Positions 27,497 to 38,505 of a stretch of 64,000 bases of DNA are shown here, piece by piece. The translations under genes and the position numbers were made by a program. A model generated the notes under the pieces. The model made no database searches and had not been told where the DNA came from. It was given only the letters and a program-made list of their open reading frames with translations. This DNA is from Malaciobacter marinus (lineage in GTDB: Bacteria; Campylobacterota; Campylobacteria; Campylobacterales; Arcobacteraceae), in NCBI RefSeq assembly GCF_003544855.1, contig NZ_CP032101.1, positions 310,001 through 374,000 of the forward strand. The letters run 5' to 3'. The stretch's first letter is position 1. Every line of letters starts with the position of its first letter.

Positions 27497-28119
27497 TAGA
27501 TTACTTTTTGTTCTTCTTTTTTAATTAATCTTACAATATTTGGTATATGTTTATAATATATTATAAAAGCTATAATATAAACAGGTGCATTGCTTCCTAC
27601 TTCTAAACCATTGTTAAATAAAATAGCACTAAGTACAACTGCTGTTAATCCAAAAAGTGATGAAAGTGAAGATACTTTTATAACTTTTGCGCATATTATC
27701 CAAACAACAGCACCTATTAGTGTTGGGATTGGAATAAGTATTAAAAAAACACCAAGTCCAGTAGCAACTCCTTTACCACCTTCTAATCCTAAATAAACAG
27801 AATAGCAATGACCAAGTACAGCTAAAACTGCAATTGCCCATAATGTTTCACTAGGAGCATTTAAAAACATAGCTAAAGCAATAATTACTAAACCTTTTAT
27901 GGCATCTAAAATAACAGTTGCAATTCCAAGCTTTTTTGCTAAAGATGGATTTGTTTGTTTTACAACTCTTAAAACATTTGTAGCACCTATTGAGTTACTA
28001 CCTTGTGATTTGATATCTACATTTGCAAAGATTTTTGCTAAGATAAGACCAAAGGGAATAGAACCAACTAAATAAGCAAGTAAATAGAATATTATGTTTG
28101 AATTTGTAAAAAAATCCAT
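27496..28119 (-). CDS. plsY: Acyl-phosphate:glycerol-3-phosphate acyltransferase
   Basis: PlsY starts phospholipid synthesis by acylating glycerol-3-phosphate from acyl phosphate in the inner membrane. This 207-residue protein has five hydrophobic segments and the three family motifs: GSIPFGLILAK, GSNSIGATNVLR and GLEGGKGVATGLG. It is divergent from nadA and heads a plsY-folB pair. Confidence 0.95.
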   Translation of the reverse strand: MDFFTNSNIIFYLLAYLVGSIPFGLILAKIFANVDIKSQGSNSIGATNVLRVVKQTNPSLAKKLGIATVILDAIKGLVIIALAMFLNAPSETLWAIAVLAVLGHCYSVYLGLEGGKGVATGLGVFLILIPIPTLIGAVVWIICAKVIKVSSLSSLFGLTAVVLSAILFNNGLEVGSNAPVYIIAFIIYYKHIPNIVRLIKKEEQKVI

Positions 28120-28161
28120 ATATTACCTTTATAAATAATTTCATGTTTTTTGATTAAATGG

Positions 28162-28167
28162 ATTATA
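28162..28167 (-). promoter_or_regulatory. Extended -10 box of plsY
   Basis: Minus-strand TGTTATAAT, a perfect -10 with TGN extension, about 43 bases before the plsY start. Confidence 0.55.
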
Positions 28168-28180
28168 ACAAAAATTTTGT

Positions 28181-28186
28181 TATATT
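28181..28186 (+). promoter_or_regulatory. Candidate extended -10 box of nadA
   Basis: TGTTATATT, 58 bases before the nadA start, in the same divergent gap as the plsY promoter. Confidence 0.4.
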
Positions 28187-28243
28187 CACATTATCTATTT
28201 ATAATTGAATTTTAAACAATTAATAAACCATAAAGGTTAAACT

Positions 28244-29236
28244 TTGAATATTAAAGAAGAGATATTAAAATTAAAAAAGAGTTTAGATGTTACTGTTGTT
28301 GCACACTTTTATCAAAGGGATGAAGTTTTTGAATTAGCAGATATTACAGGAGACTCTTTAGAACTAGCAAAAAAATCCATGGAAGCAACTACAAAATTTA
28401 TTCTGTTTTGTGGAGTTGGATTTATGGGTGAGGGTGTGAAGATTTTAAGTCCAAACAAAAGAGTTTTGATGCCAAAAATTGCCTGTTGTGCAATGGCTAG
28501 AATGATTGATGTTGATTATTATGATGATAATATCGCAAAATTAAACGAAGCAGGTATTAAAAGTGAAGATATCTTACCAATTACATACATAAATTCAAGT
28601 GCAGCTGTAAAAGCTAGAGTTGGTCAAATGGGTGGACTTGTTTGTACTTCTTCAAATGCTTATAAGATTATACAAAAGGGTTTAGAATCTGGTAAAAAGA
28701 TACTTTTTGTGCCAGATAGATGCTTGGGACAAAACTTTGCAAAACAGATGAATTTAAAATCTGCAATTGTTGGTGATGGAAGCGATTTAAATGAAGCTGA
28801 TATTATTTGTTACAATGGTTTTTGTTCTGTTCATCAGCAGTTTACAGTAGAAGATGTAGAGTTTTATAAAGAGAAATATGATGATATATTGATTGCTGTT
28901 CATCCTGAGTGTGATCCAAGTGTCTGTGATGTTGCTGATTTTGTTGGTTCTACTTCACAGTTAATTAAGTATATAAAAGAGTTACCAATTGAACAAAAAG
29001 TAGCAGTTGGAACAGAGTTTAATATGGTGAATAGATTAAGAGATAAAAATACTTATATCTTAAGTTCAACAAAACCTGAATGCCCTACAATGAATGAAAC
29101 TACATTAGAAGATTTATATAATACTTTAAAAACTATGGAAGTTGAACAAGATGAACCATATGAATCTGAAATATTAGTAAGCCAAGAAGATGCAAAATGG
29201 GCAAAAATAGCACTTCAAAGGATGTTTGAAATATGA
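28244..29236 (+). CDS. nadA: Quinolinate synthase
   Basis: NadA condenses iminoaspartate with dihydroxyacetone phosphate to quinolinate, using an oxygen-sensitive Fe4S4 cluster. The 330-residue protein has the HFYQRDEV start, candidate cluster Cys residues (CCAMARM, GFCSVH, TKPECPT) and the HPECDPSVCD stretch. The start is TTG 28244 with AAAGG seven bases upstream. It overlaps nadC by four bases. nadB is not in this window. Confidence 0.95.
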   Translation: MNIKEEILKLKKSLDVTVVAHFYQRDEVFELADITGDSLELAKKSMEATTKFILFCGVGFMGEGVKILSPNKRVLMPKIACCAMARMIDVDYYDDNIAKLNEAGIKSEDILPITYINSSAAVKARVGQMGGLVCTSSNAYKIIQKGLESGKKILFVPDRCLGQNFAKQMNLKSAIVGDGSDLNEADIICYNGFCSVHQQFTVEDVEFYKEKYDDILIAVHPECDPSVCDVADFVGSTSQLIKYIKELPIEQKVAVGTEFNMVNRLRDKNTYILSSTKPECPTMNETTLEDLYNTLKTMEVEQDEPYESEILVSQEDAKWAKIALQRMFEI

Positions 29237-30054
29237 TTAATATAAAAAAGTTTGTAAAAAATGCTATCATTGAAGATAATGGTAGAGGGGATTTGTTTTT
29301 TGATGTGGCTCCAAAAGGAAGATTTAAAGCACAAGTAATTTGTAAAGATGATGGAGTTTTAGCAGGTGTTAAATATGCTCGTATCTTAGCAAGAACTGAA
29401 AAGTTTGATTGCAAGTTTTTAAAACTTGATGGAGATAGATTAAAAAAAGGTGATGTGATTGCAAAGCTTGAGGGAAAAGCTTCTATTCTTTTATCAAGTG
29501 AAAGAACTTTTTTAAACTTATTGCAACATGCAAGTGGAATTGCTACTCAAGCTAGCAAATATGCACAAGCTATTGAGGGTTATGATGTTGCTTTACTTGA
29601 TACTAGAAAAACAAGACCACAATTAAGAGATTTTGAAAAGTATGCAAGTAGAGTTGGTGGAGCTATAAATCACAGATTAGGACTTGATGATTGTTTGATG
29701 TTAAAAGATACACACTTAAAAACAATCGATAATTTAAGTGAGTTTATAAAAAAAGCAAGAAAAAGAATATCTTGGGTTACTAAAATAGAAATAGAGTGTG
29801 AAACATTTGAACAAGTAAAACATGCTATGAAAGCTGGTGCTGATATTATTATGTGTGATAATATGAAACCCGCTCAAATAGAAGATGTTGTGAAATATAG
29901 AGATGAAAACTTTACACATGTTTTACTAGAAGCTAGTGGAAATATCAATCTTAATACTATTGAAAGCTATGCTAAAACAGGTGTAGATGCTGTAAGTAGT
30001 GGAAGTATTATTCATCAAGCAACTTGGCTTGATTTTTCCATGAAGTTTGATTAG
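29233..30054 (+). CDS. nadC: Nicotinate-nucleotide pyrophosphorylase (carboxylating)
   Basis: NadC converts quinolinate and PRPP to nicotinate mononucleotide. The 273-residue protein shows LLQHASGIATQ, the substrate-binding DTRKTRPQLR, NHRLGLDDCLMLKDTH, and SSGSIIHQA near the end. It forms an ATGA overlap with nadA, giving a two-step NAD module. Confidence 0.96.
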   Translation: MINIKKFVKNAIIEDNGRGDLFFDVAPKGRFKAQVICKDDGVLAGVKYARILARTEKFDCKFLKLDGDRLKKGDVIAKLEGKASILLSSERTFLNLLQHASGIATQASKYAQAIEGYDVALLDTRKTRPQLRDFEKYASRVGGAINHRLGLDDCLMLKDTHLKTIDNLSEFIKKARKRISWVTKIEIECETFEQVKHAMKAGADIIMCDNMKPAQIEDVVKYRDENFTHVLLEASGNINLNTIESYAKTGVDAVSSGSIIHQATWLDFSMKFD

Positions 30055-30111
30055 TGATTAACTTTTTGTTAGTAATTGCTTGCTAAAATAATTAAGGAGC
30101 AAAAAAAGTAA

Positions 30112-31095
30112 ATGAAAAAAGATTTTATATTAGATAATAAATTGGATTTTTCAAATTATAAAGAGGCTTTGGATTTAATAGAAAAAAGTAGATATATACT
30201 TATAATAACACATGTAAATCCAGATGCAGATACAATCTCTTCAGCCCTTGCTCTTTCAAATTTATTTTATGAAAATAAAATAAAACATAAAGTGTTTAAT
30301 GTAAGTAGTGATTTGCCACAAAACCTGAATTTTATAAATAGGTTTGAAAAAATTACTGATCAGTTGCCAAAATTTTATGATTTGGCAATTAGTGTTGATT
30401 GTGGATTGAAAAAAAGATTAGGTTTTGAATTACCAAAGGAGATACCTTTGATAAATATTGACCATCACCAGTCAAATGATGATTTTGGAGTAATCAATAT
30501 AGTAGATTCAACTAAAAGTTCAACAGCAGAAATAATATATGACTTTTTTAAATTTAATGGTTTATATATTACAAAACATTCAGCAACTGCTCTTTATACG
30601 GGTATTTATGATGATAGTCTTAGATTTAGTATAGGAAGATGTGATGAAATTACTTTTGAAAAGGCAAATTTTTTAGTAAAATGTGGAGCAAATCCATCTT
30701 TTATTGCAAATAAACTAATAAGAAGAGACTCTTTAGCCAAATATAGAGTAATACCTAAAGTTTTAAATAGTTTGGAACTTTTTGATGAGGGTAAAGTTGC
30801 TTTTATAAAAGCTGAGCCTTTGTGGCTTAAACAAACAGGGGCACATATAAGAGATTGTGAAGATGCTCTTGATATGATAATGAGTATAGCAATTGTACAA
30901 ATTGCAGTTTTTTTAAGAGTAGTAAATAATGAAATTCGTGTATCAGCAAGATCAAAAGGTAATATAGATATATCAAAAGTTATTTCTAAGTTTGGTGGTG
31001 GCGGACATTCTAATGCTGCTGGATGTTCTTTGGATGGGACAGATTTAACAAAAGCAAAAAATATGGTTTTAAAGGAAATTCTTGAGACAGAGTAA
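30112..31095 (+). CDS. DHH/DHHA1 phosphoesterase (NrnA-like)
   Basis: A 327-residue soluble protein with the DHH motifs HVNPDADTISS, VDCG and DHHQSND, and the DHHA1 motif GGGGHSNAAGCS. This is the layout of NrnA-type enzymes that degrade nanoRNA and 3'-phosphoadenosine 5'-phosphate. AAGGAG lies 12 bases before the ATG, a long spacing. The next gene starts inside its last codons. Confidence 0.88.
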   Translation: MKKDFILDNKLDFSNYKEALDLIEKSRYILIITHVNPDADTISSALALSNLFYENKIKHKVFNVSSDLPQNLNFINRFEKITDQLPKFYDLAISVDCGLKKRLGFELPKEIPLINIDHHQSNDDFGVINIVDSTKSSTAEIIYDFFKFNGLYITKHSATALYTGIYDDSLRFSIGRCDEITFEKANFLVKCGANPSFIANKLIRRDSLAKYRVIPKVLNSLELFDEGKVAFIKAEPLWLKQTGAHIRDCEDALDMIMSIAIVQIAVFLRVVNNEIRVSARSKGNIDISKVISKFGGGGHSNAAGCSLDGTDLTKAKNMVLKEILETE

Positions 31096-32458
31096 AAATA
31101 ATTCGATAAATATAATAGTTGTAGTAGTTTTATTAATTGTAATTGGTGTTGGGGGATTTATATATTTATCACCACAGTTTGAACAAGACAAACCCCTAAT
31201 AAAATTTGATGAGAAAAAAGAGTTTTGGAATTTAAAAGATTCATTAAAAGTAAATATTAGTGATGAAAGTGGAATTAAATATTATAAAGTTATATATAAA
31301 GATGATAGTAATGAGACAGTCTTAGAAAAAGAAGTATTAAAAGAAGCAAAAAATAGTATTGATTTAGAGATTAAAGCTCCAAAACTAGATATGTTTTTTA
31401 AAGGTGAAAATGTATCTATTATAATTGAAGCAATTGATAAAAGTAAATGGAACTTTTTTGAGGGCAATAAAATTGAAAAAGAGTTTAAAATAAAAATAGA
31501 TAAAAAGTCACCAATTGCAAATGTGATATCAAACTCTTTTGCCATAAGAAAAGGTGGAAGTGCTGTTGTTGTTGTTGAGGTTAAAGATGAAAATTTAAAA
31601 GATGCGTACATATCTTTTAATGATGAGAAAAGATTTGAATTAATTCCTTTTTATAAAGAGAACTTTTATATTTCACTTATTGCTTGGCCTGTTACTATAG
31701 AAGATTTCCAAAGGGTTAATTTAGTAGCTATTGATAAAGCACAAAATAAATCACTTACTAAAGTACCATTATATATAAGAAAATTAAGAGTAAAACATGA
31801 TAATATTAAAATATCAGATAATTTTGTAAAAAATATTAGTATTAATGTACTTGAAAAAAGTGGACTTGATGTACCAAATGATATTAAAGATATTTTTGTA
31901 AAAGAGAATAAAGTATTAAGAAAATTAAATTCAGATGTTGTTGAAGAAATTACTAGAAAATTTATGGATAAAGATTTATTAAGTGATTTTTCAATTAAAC
32001 CTTTTAAAAGATTAAGTGGTTCAAAAACAGTTGCAGGATTTGCAGATAGAAGACACTACTTTTATGGTGGTGAAAAAATAGATGAAGCTTGGCATTTGGG
32101 TATGGATTGGGCTAGTGTTAAACATGCTCCAATTAAAACGACAAATGATGGAAAAGTTATATTTAATGACTATTTAGGAATATATGGAAATACTATTATT
32201 ATTGATCATAAATTAGGACTTCAAACTCTTTATGCTCATACAAGTAAATCAAATGTTACTGTTGGACAAAGAGTAAGTGCAAATAGTATTATTGCAAATA
32301 CAGGAAGTACAGGAGCAGTATTTGGTGATCATCTTCACTTTGGTGTTTTAGTTCAAGGAATAGAGGTAAATCCACTTGAATGGATGGATAGAAATTGGAT
32401 AAGAACAAGAATTACAGATGTACTAAACGAAGCCAAAAAGGTAATCAATAGCAAATGA
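31082..32458 (+). CDS. M23 (LytM-type) peptidoglycan endopeptidase, membrane-anchored
   Basis: A 458-residue protein with an N-terminal membrane helix (IIVVVVLLIVIGVGGFIYL), beta-rich Ig-like middle domains and a C-terminal LytM domain holding zinc ligands in HLGMD and DHLHFG plus the catalytic AHTSK His. It probably cuts peptide crosslinks in the cell wall. The start is TTG 31082, inside the preceding gene, with AAAGGA five bases upstream. It overlaps lpxC by four bases. Confidence 0.87.
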   Translation: MRQSKNNSINIIVVVVLLIVIGVGGFIYLSPQFEQDKPLIKFDEKKEFWNLKDSLKVNISDESGIKYYKVIYKDDSNETVLEKEVLKEAKNSIDLEIKAPKLDMFFKGENVSIIIEAIDKSKWNFFEGNKIEKEFKIKIDKKSPIANVISNSFAIRKGGSAVVVVEVKDENLKDAYISFNDEKRFELIPFYKENFYISLIAWPVTIEDFQRVNLVAIDKAQNKSLTKVPLYIRKLRVKHDNIKISDNFVKNISINVLEKSGLDVPNDIKDIFVKENKVLRKLNSDVVEEITRKFMDKDLLSDFSIKPFKRLSGSKTVAGFADRRHYFYGGEKIDEAWHLGMDWASVKHAPIKTTNDGKVIFNDYLGIYGNTIIIDHKLGLQTLYAHTSKSNVTVGQRVSANSIIANTGSTGAVFGDHLHFGVLVQGIEVNPLEWMDRNWIRTRITDVLNEAKKVINSK

Positions 32459-33354
32459 GACAAAGAACAATAGCAAAAAGTGTAGAGATACTAGGAGTAG
32501 GGCTTCATAAAGGAGTTCCTGTAAAAATGAGATTAGAACCTTTAGATGAAAATATGGGAATAATCTTTTATAGGAGTGATGAGGGAGTTTCAATTCCTTT
32601 ATCTATTGAAAATGTAGTAGATACAAAAATGGCAACTGTAATAGGAAAAGATGGAATTATTGTTTCTACCATTGAACATCTTTTATCTGCACTTTATGCT
32701 TATGGTATTGATAATATTAGAGTTGTTTTAGACAATGATGAAGTTCCTGTACTTGATGGTAGTTCATCTGGATATTGTATGCTAATTGATGAAGCAGGAA
32801 TAAAAGAGTTAAATGCTTCAAAAAAAGTAATAAAAGTAAAAAAAGATGTTCAAGTTACAACTAGTGAGGGTAAAAGAGTTGCTTTAAAACCTTCAAGTCA
32901 TATAATTTATGATTTTTCTATTGATTTTGATCATCCAGCTATTGGCGAACAAAAGTTTCATTTTGATTATTCAATTGATGAGTATAAAGAAAGCATAAGT
33001 AAAGCGAGAACCTTTGGTTTTTTGCATGAAGTTCAATACTTAAGAAGTATTGGTTTAGCTCTTGGTGGAAGTATGGAAAATGCTATAGTTTTAGATAATA
33101 CAAAAGTTTTAAATCCAGAGGGATTAAGATATGATGATGAGTTTGTAAGACACAAAATACTTGATGCAGTAGGTGATATGGCACTACTTGGATATACTTT
33201 AGTTGGTGAATATGATGCACATGCTGGAAGTCACTATTTAAATCATTTACTTACAAAAAAACTTCTTGAAAGTGAAGAAAATTATGAAATTATTGATTTA
33301 GAAGAAGCTGATGAAGAGTCAAAAGTATTTGAAATTGCATACGCAAGAGCTTAA
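32455..33354 (+). CDS. lpxC: UDP-3-O-acyl-N-acetylglucosamine deacetylase
   Basis: LpxC catalyses the committed step of lipid A synthesis with a catalytic zinc. The 299-residue protein starts MRQRTIAKSVEILGVGLHKG and shows the zinc-site motifs STIEHLLSAL and RHKILDAVGD, and DAHAGSH near the end. It starts the conserved order lpxC-tsaB-thrB-ylxR-infB-rbfA-rimP. Confidence 0.97.
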   Translation: MRQRTIAKSVEILGVGLHKGVPVKMRLEPLDENMGIIFYRSDEGVSIPLSIENVVDTKMATVIGKDGIIVSTIEHLLSALYAYGIDNIRVVLDNDEVPVLDGSSSGYCMLIDEAGIKELNASKKVIKVKKDVQVTTSEGKRVALKPSSHIIYDFSIDFDHPAIGEQKFHFDYSIDEYKESISKARTFGFLHEVQYLRSIGLALGGSMENAIVLDNTKVLNPEGLRYDDEFVRHKILDAVGDMALLGYTLVGEYDAHAGSHYLNHLLTKKLLESEENYEIIDLEEADEESKVFEIAYARA

Positions 33355-33363
33355 GGGGTATTG

Positions 33364-33819
33364 TTGATAGAGATTTTTATAATAAGTATTTCAAATCCTT
33401 TATTAATAGGTATTTATAAAGAGAATAATTTACTTGAAGAGATAAAAGTTGAGGGCAAAACATCAGATGTTTTACCTGTGATTATAAGTGAAGTATTAAA
33501 AAAACATGAAAATATATCAGGATTATATTTTGTTAATTCTCCTGGTTCTTATATGGCTATAAAAGTTGCTTATATATTTTTAAAAACTTTAAGTATTACT
33601 AAGAATATACCTTTGTATGCAAGTAATGGCTTTAATTTTAATAATAATTCACCAATAAAAGCTTTAGGTAAAAAGTACTTTATAAAAGAAAATGATATCA
33701 TTAAAGTAGATTTTTTAGATAATGATACTAAAATACACGACTTTAAATTGCCAAATAGTTTAAATAAAGAACTATTTAGTAAAAATACATTACCAATATA
33801 CAATTTACCAGCTGTATAA
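33364..33819 (+). CDS. tsaB: TsaB-like t6A synthesis partner (short form)
   Basis: A 151-residue protein with an ASKHA-like N-terminus ([17 protein letters not shown] type) and the [20 protein letters not shown] motif that corresponds to the GPGSFTGLRIG loop of TsaB. It is shorter than E. coli TsaB (about 230), as is usual for the copy found between lpxC and thrB in this phylum. TTG 33364 is preferred over TTG 33361 because GGGG lies five bases upstream of it. Confidence 0.7.
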   Translation: MIEIFIISISNPLLIGIYKENNLLEEIKVEGKTSDVLPVIISEVLKKHENISGLYFVNSPGSYMAIKVAYIFLKTLSITKNIPLYASNGFNFNNNSPIKALGKKYFIKENDIIKVDFLDNDTKIHDFKLPNSLNKELFSKNTLPIYNLPAV

Positions 33820-33836
33820 AAACAAAGGAAGAGAAG

Positions 33837-34718
33837 TTGAGAGTAAGCGTACCAGCTACAAGTGCAAATATGGGGCCTGGGTTTGATACTTTAGGAATTG
33901 CTTTAAGAATGAAAAATCAAGTGGTTATAAAACCATCTAAGTTTCATAGTGTGTCACTAAAAGGGGAAGGGTCAAATAACCCTGCATTAAAAGATAATAA
34001 TATGTTTATCTCTATTTTTAATGATTTTTATCATAATTTATCAACAAAAAGAAGAAATTTTAGATTTGAATTTTTCAATGAAGTACCAATGTCAAGAGGA
34101 CTTGGAAGTTCATCTGCTGTTATTGTAAGTGCTATTGCTTCTGCTTATGCTATTGAGGGAATTGAATTACCAAAGCCAAAGCTTTTAAATCTAGCATTAG
34201 CTTATGAAAATCATCCTGATAATATTACTCCTGCTGTAATGGGTGGGTTTAATGTTGCAACTGTTCAAGATAATGAAGTTAAGTATATTAAAAAAGATAT
34301 GCCAAAATATTTAAAAGCTATAGTTGTAATACCAAATAGACCAATATCAACACATATGTCAAGAAAAACTTTACCATACAAATATTCAAAAGATGATGCT
34401 GTTTTTAATTTATCTCATGCTTCACTTTTAACAGCAGCGTTTATGACAGAAAATTGGGAAATGTTAAGAATTGCTTCACAAGATAAGTTTCATCAAAAAT
34501 ATAGAATGAAACAAATGCCAGAGCTTTTTGAAGTACAAAAAACATCTTTAAAAGCTGGCTCACTAATGAGTACATTATCAGGTTCAGGTTCAACTTTTTT
34601 CTCAATTTCACATGCAGATGATTGTAGAAAAATCGAAAAAGAGTTAAAAGCTAAATTTCCACATTTTAGAGTTTTTGTAAGCGATTTTGATAATTATGGC
34701 GTAAGAGTTGATAAGTAA
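33837..34718 (+). CDS. thrB: Homoserine kinase
   Basis: ThrB phosphorylates homoserine on the way to threonine. The 293-residue GHMP kinase has [18 protein letters not shown] at the start, the ATP loop [15 protein letters not shown] and the C-terminal [12 protein letters not shown]. It starts with TTG 33837 after AAAGGAAGAG. It follows the tsaB-like gene by 17 bases. Confidence 0.96.
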   Translation: MRVSVPATSANMGPGFDTLGIALRMKNQVVIKPSKFHSVSLKGEGSNNPALKDNNMFISIFNDFYHNLSTKRRNFRFEFFNEVPMSRGLGSSSAVIVSAIASAYAIEGIELPKPKLLNLALAYENHPDNITPAVMGGFNVATVQDNEVKYIKKDMPKYLKAIVVIPNRPISTHMSRKTLPYKYSKDDAVFNLSHASLLTAAFMTENWEMLRIASQDKFHQKYRMKQMPELFEVQKTSLKAGSLMSTLSGSGSTFFSISHADDCRKIEKELKAKFPHFRVFVSDFDNYGVRVDK

Positions 34719-34752
34719 AATTTCAAAATTAAGAAAAAGTTGGATATAATAA

Positions 34753-35031
34753 TTGGCTGATTTAAAAAGACCTTTACGAATGTGTATAGTTTGTAGGGCA
34801 AGATTAGAAAAAAAAGAGCTATTAAGATTAAAGTGTGAATCTAAAAATCTTATAAAATATAACGGATTTGGTAGAAGTTTTTACATATGTAACTCATGTA
34901 TTGATGAGTTTTTAAAACAAGAACTTAATAGCAAAAAAAATAGAAAAATAGAAAATGCACTATGTAAACAGTGCAAAAATAAAGATGAGTACTTAGTACA
35001 ACTTAAGGAGATATTAACAGATGTCAGATAA
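34753..35031 (+). CDS. ylxR: YlxR (DUF448) family protein
   Basis: A 92-residue basic protein with [30 protein letters not shown] and further Cys pairs, typical of YlxR. YlxR is encoded next to infB in most bacteria and binds nucleic acid or RNase P. The start is uncertain: TTG 34753 gives the family's usual N-terminus but has no ribosome site, and a perfect TATAAT lies at 34745-34750. The next in-frame Met is at 34780. It overlaps infB by 11 bases. Confidence 0.85.
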   Translation: MADLKRPLRMCIVCRARLEKKELLRLKCESKNLIKYNGFGRSFYICNSCIDEFLKQELNSKKNRKIENALCKQCKNKDEYLVQLKEILTDVR

Positions 35032-37714
35032 AGTAAGAGTATATGAAATTGCAGATGAGGCAGGAGCTAGTAGTAATGAAGTTATTAGTAAAGCAAAAGA
35101 TTTAGGAATAGAATTAAAATCACCTCAAAGTGCAGTATCATTTGAACAAGCAGAAGAGATTGCAAATTATATTATGACTGGAAAAAGTTCTAAAGTAAAA
35201 GCAAAACCGGCTGCAAAACCAAAGAAAATGGTTGCAAAAGAAGAGACAAAAGAAGAAACACCTACGAAACAAGAGCCTAAAGAAAATGCTTCTGAAACTA
35301 CTAAAAAAGAAACTACACAATCCGAAGAAAATAAGCAAGAGCCTAAAAAAGAAGAAAAGATAGAAGAAAAAAAAGAAGAAAAAACATCTGCAGAAGAAAA
35401 GAAACAGCCTGTTAATACTCAACGTGATGAAAAAACAAATAGAATAATACCTAAAAGAAGAGGTTTAAAAATTGTTAAGAAGAAGAAACCTGTAGCTTCA
35501 AAACCATTGGATACTTCAAGCGAAGATGAAACAACTGCAAAAAAGAAAATGAAATCTTTAAGTGAAATTTTAGGTGGAAATAATGAAGATGACAACTCTT
35601 CAAATACAGTAAATACAACTGCTAATAAACCAAAAGTAAAAAAAGAGAAGAAAAAAGTTCCTCCAAAAGCGCATACTCATGGTAAAAAACTTGAACTAGA
35701 TGCTTCAAAAGATTTTAGAGATAGTGATGATTCTTTACTTGGAGATGAAGTTGTTTTACTTGATATGTCAGTTTCTGATAGTTCAAAACTTTTCGAAGAT
35801 CAAAAAAGACCAAATCCAAATGCTAATAAAAACTCAAAACAAACAAGAAGTTCAAAACCAGCTGCTTTTGGAAATAGACCACAAGGTTTAAAAAGAAAGA
35901 AAAGAAAGAAAAGAATTAAAAGAACAGAAGAAGTAATAGATGTAACAGAAGTTACAATACCAGAAGATATCAGAGTATATGAGTTTGCAGAAGCTTGTGC
36001 AAAATCACCAGCTGAAGTTATAACAGTACTATTTGGTCTTGGTATGATGGTTACTAAAAATGACTTTTTAAAACAAGATGAATTAGAAATACTTGGAGAA
36101 GAGTTTGGAATTGAAGTAACTGTAAAAGATGCTTTAGAAGATGCAAATTATATAGATGATTATTTAGAAGAAGAAGTTGATGAAACTAACTTTGTTACAA
36201 GACCTCCTGTAGTTACTATAATGGGTCACGTTGATCATGGTAAAACTTCTTTATTAGATAAAATTAGAAGCTCAAAAACAGCATCAGGTGAAGCAGGTGG
36301 TATTACTCAACATATTACAGCTTATACAATTAAACAAAATGATCAAAAGATTACTTTTGTTGATACTCCAGGTCACGCAGCTTTCTCATCAATGAGAGCA
36401 AGAGGTGCTAGTGTTACTGATGTTATTATTATTGTTGTTGCAGCAGATGATGGTGTAAAACAACAAACAGAAGAAGTAATTTCTCATGCAAAAGCTGCAA
36501 ATTGTCCTATTATTGTTGCAGTTAATAAAATGGATAAAGAAGGTGCTAATATCGATATGGTAAAAGCACAAATGGCAGAAAGAGAAATGACTCCTGTTGA
36601 TTGGGGTGGTGATATAGAGTTTATCCCAGTTTCAGCTAAAACAGGTAATGGAATTGATGATTTATTAGAAAATATTCTTTTACAATCAGAGATTTTAGAA
36701 CTTGCAGCTGATCCAAAAGCAAAAGCAAAAGCAACTGTAGTTGAATCTTCTTTAGAAAAAGGAAGAGGGCCTGTTGCAACTGTAATTGTACAAAATGGTA
36801 CGCTAAGAGTTGGTGATAATATTGTTTGTGATACTACATATGGTAGAGTAAAAGCAATTACAAATGATTTAGGAAAACAAGTAGAAGAACTTGGACTTTC
36901 TGAAACAGGTAGAATTTTAGGACTTAATGATGTACCTGATACTGGTACATTTATGGTAGCTCAAGATAGTGATAAAGAAGCAAGAGATATTGCTACTACA
37001 AGAGCTGAACATGCAAGAGCAAAAGAGTTATCTAAATCAACTAAAGTTTCACTTGAAGAGATGAGTGGACTAATAGCAGAAGGAAAAATCAAACAACTTC
37101 CAGTTATTATTAAAACTGATGTTGGTGGTTCATTAGAAGCTATTAAAGGTAGTTTAGAACAAATTCAAAATGAAGAAGTTAAAGTAAAAGTTATTCATGC
37201 AGGTGTTGGTGGAATCACTGAATCTGATTTGATTTTAGCAAGTGCTAGTGAGGGTTGTATTATCTTAGGATTTAATGTAAGACCTACAGGTAGTGTAAAA
37301 AGTAAAGCAAAAGCTGATGGAATAACAATCAATACTTATTCAATTATTTATGATTTAATTGATGATGTAAAAGATGCATTATCTGGTATGATGAGTGCAG
37401 TAATTAGAGAAGAAAATACTGGACAAGCAGAAGTTAGAGATACTTTTGTTGTACCAAAAGTTGGAACAGTTGCAGGTTGTTTAGTAACTGATGGTAAAGT
37501 TATTAGAGGTGGTCATGCAAGAATCATTAGAGATGGTGTTGTAACTTATACAGGTAAAATCTCAAGTCTAAAAAGATTTAAAGATGATGTTAAAGAAGTT
37601 ACAAACGGTTATGAGTGTGGTATTATGTTTGATAAATTTAATGATATTAAAGTTGGTGATTTCATTGAAACATTTATACAAATTGAAGAAAAAGTACACA
37701 TAGACGACAAATAA
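35021..37714 (+). CDS. infB: Translation initiation factor IF-2
   Basis: IF-2 is the GTPase that places initiator tRNA on the 30S subunit. The 897-residue protein has an N-terminal IF2_N domain, a long Lys/Glu-rich linker (about residues 55-300), and a G domain with GHVDHGKTS near residue 402, DTPGH and NKMD. Beta-barrel and IF2 C-terminal domains follow. The length is typical. It is followed by rbfA after two bases. Confidence 0.98.
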   Translation: MSDKVRVYEIADEAGASSNEVISKAKDLGIELKSPQSAVSFEQAEEIANYIMTGKSSKVKAKPAAKPKKMVAKEETKEETPTKQEPKENASETTKKETTQSEENKQEPKKEEKIEEKKEEKTSAEEKKQPVNTQRDEKTNRIIPKRRGLKIVKKKKPVASKPLDTSSEDETTAKKKMKSLSEILGGNNEDDNSSNTVNTTANKPKVKKEKKKVPPKAHTHGKKLELDASKDFRDSDDSLLGDEVVLLDMSVSDSSKLFEDQKRPNPNANKNSKQTRSSKPAAFGNRPQGLKRKKRKKRIKRTEEVIDVTEVTIPEDIRVYEFAEACAKSPAEVITVLFGLGMMVTKNDFLKQDELEILGEEFGIEVTVKDALEDANYIDDYLEEEVDETNFVTRPPVVTIMGHVDHGKTSLLDKIRSSKTASGEAGGITQHITAYTIKQNDQKITFVDTPGHAAFSSMRARGASVTDVIIIVVAADDGVKQQTEEVISHAKAANCPIIVAVNKMDKEGANIDMVKAQMAEREMTPVDWGGDIEFIPVSAKTGNGIDDLLENILLQSEILELAADPKAKAKATVVESSLEKGRGPVATVIVQNGTLRVGDNIVCDTTYGRVKAITNDLGKQVEELGLSETGRILGLNDVPDTGTFMVAQDSDKEARDIATTRAEHARAKELSKSTKVSLEEMSGLIAEGKIKQLPVIIKTDVGGSLEAIKGSLEQIQNEEVKVKVIHAGVGGITESDLILASASEGCIILGFNVRPTGSVKSKAKADGITINTYSIIYDLIDDVKDALSGMMSAVIREENTGQAEVRDTFVVPKVGTVAGCLVTDGKVIRGGHARIIRDGVVTYTGKISSLKRFKDDVKEVTNGYECGIMFDKFNDIKVGDFIETFIQIEEKVHIDDK

Positions 37715-37716
37715 TC

Positions 37717-38070
37717 ATGAAAAGCGTTAACCTACAAAGAACAGAGTCATTGCTAATGGAATTAGTTCCTGAAGCATTGGCTACTTTAAAAGATAGTAGA
37801 ATCAATTCACTTGCAGTTACAGGTGTTGATTGTAAAAATGGTAAATATGATGCGACAGTTTATTATGATGGAACTGATTATTCAAAAGAAGAGCATAGGG
37901 TTATTAACTCATTGTTGAATAAAGCAAATGGACATATAAAATCTCATTGCTTAAACTCAACAGGATGGTATAAATGCCCTAATTTTAAATTTAAAGCTGA
38001 TGATACTTTAGAACATAGTATGAAAATGGAAGCTTTATTTGAAAAAATAAAATCAAAAAAAGAGGATTAA
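37717..38070 (+). CDS. rbfA: 30S ribosome-binding factor A
   Basis: RbfA matures the small ribosomal subunit. The 117-residue protein is of usual size, with NLQRTESLLMELVPEAL at the start and VTGVDCKNGKYDATVYYDG as the KH-like core. Its place between infB and rimP is the standard order. Confidence 0.93.
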   Translation: MKSVNLQRTESLLMELVPEALATLKDSRINSLAVTGVDCKNGKYDATVYYDGTDYSKEEHRVINSLLNKANGHIKSHCLNSTGWYKCPNFKFKADDTLEHSMKMEALFEKIKSKKED

Positions 38071-38076
38071 TCTTAA

Positions 38077-38505
38077 ATGAGTTTAGAAGAATCTATAAAG
38101 ATGACTGTTGAAAGTTGTGGTGTTGAACTTTATGATATCGTGACAGCTAAAGAGAATGATAATAATATTTATAGAATATATATAACATCAAAAGACAAAG
38201 TAACACTTGATAAGTGTGCTGAAGTTTCAAGACTTATATCTCCTATACTTGATGTTGAAGAACCTATGAATTCAAACTATAATTTAGAAGTTAGCTCACC
38301 AGGAATAGAAAGAAGACTTAAAAAGACTCAACACTTTAAAGGCTCAGTTGGTGAGAAAATTAAAGTAAAAGATATAGCAACAGAAGTTTACAAAGGTGAA
38401 CTTTTAAGTGCTGATGATGAAAAAATTGTAATTAAAACAGAGTTTGGAAATGAAGAAATTTCATATGACTCTATTTTATCAGCAGCTACATATTTTGAAT
38501 GGTAA
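38077..38505 (+). CDS. rimP: Ribosome maturation factor RimP
   Basis: RimP assists 30S assembly. The 142-residue protein has the family signature [18 protein letters not shown] and an N-terminal half with [20 protein letters not shown]. It ends the infB block, and its stop codon lies in the left arm of a hairpin. Confidence 0.94.
   Translation: MSLEESIKMTVESCGVELYDIVTAKENDNNIYRIYITSKDKVTLDKCAEVSRLISPILDVEEPMNSNYNLEVSSPGIERRLKKTQHFKGSVGEKIKVKDIATEVYKGELLSADDEKIVIKTEFGNEEISYDSILSAATYFEW

Noticed and set aside
35240-35430. Purine-rich GAA/AAA stretch with a long opposite-strand frame rich in Phe and Leu
   Set aside because: It is the Lys/Glu-rich linker of IF-2. The opposite frame is a compositional artefact.
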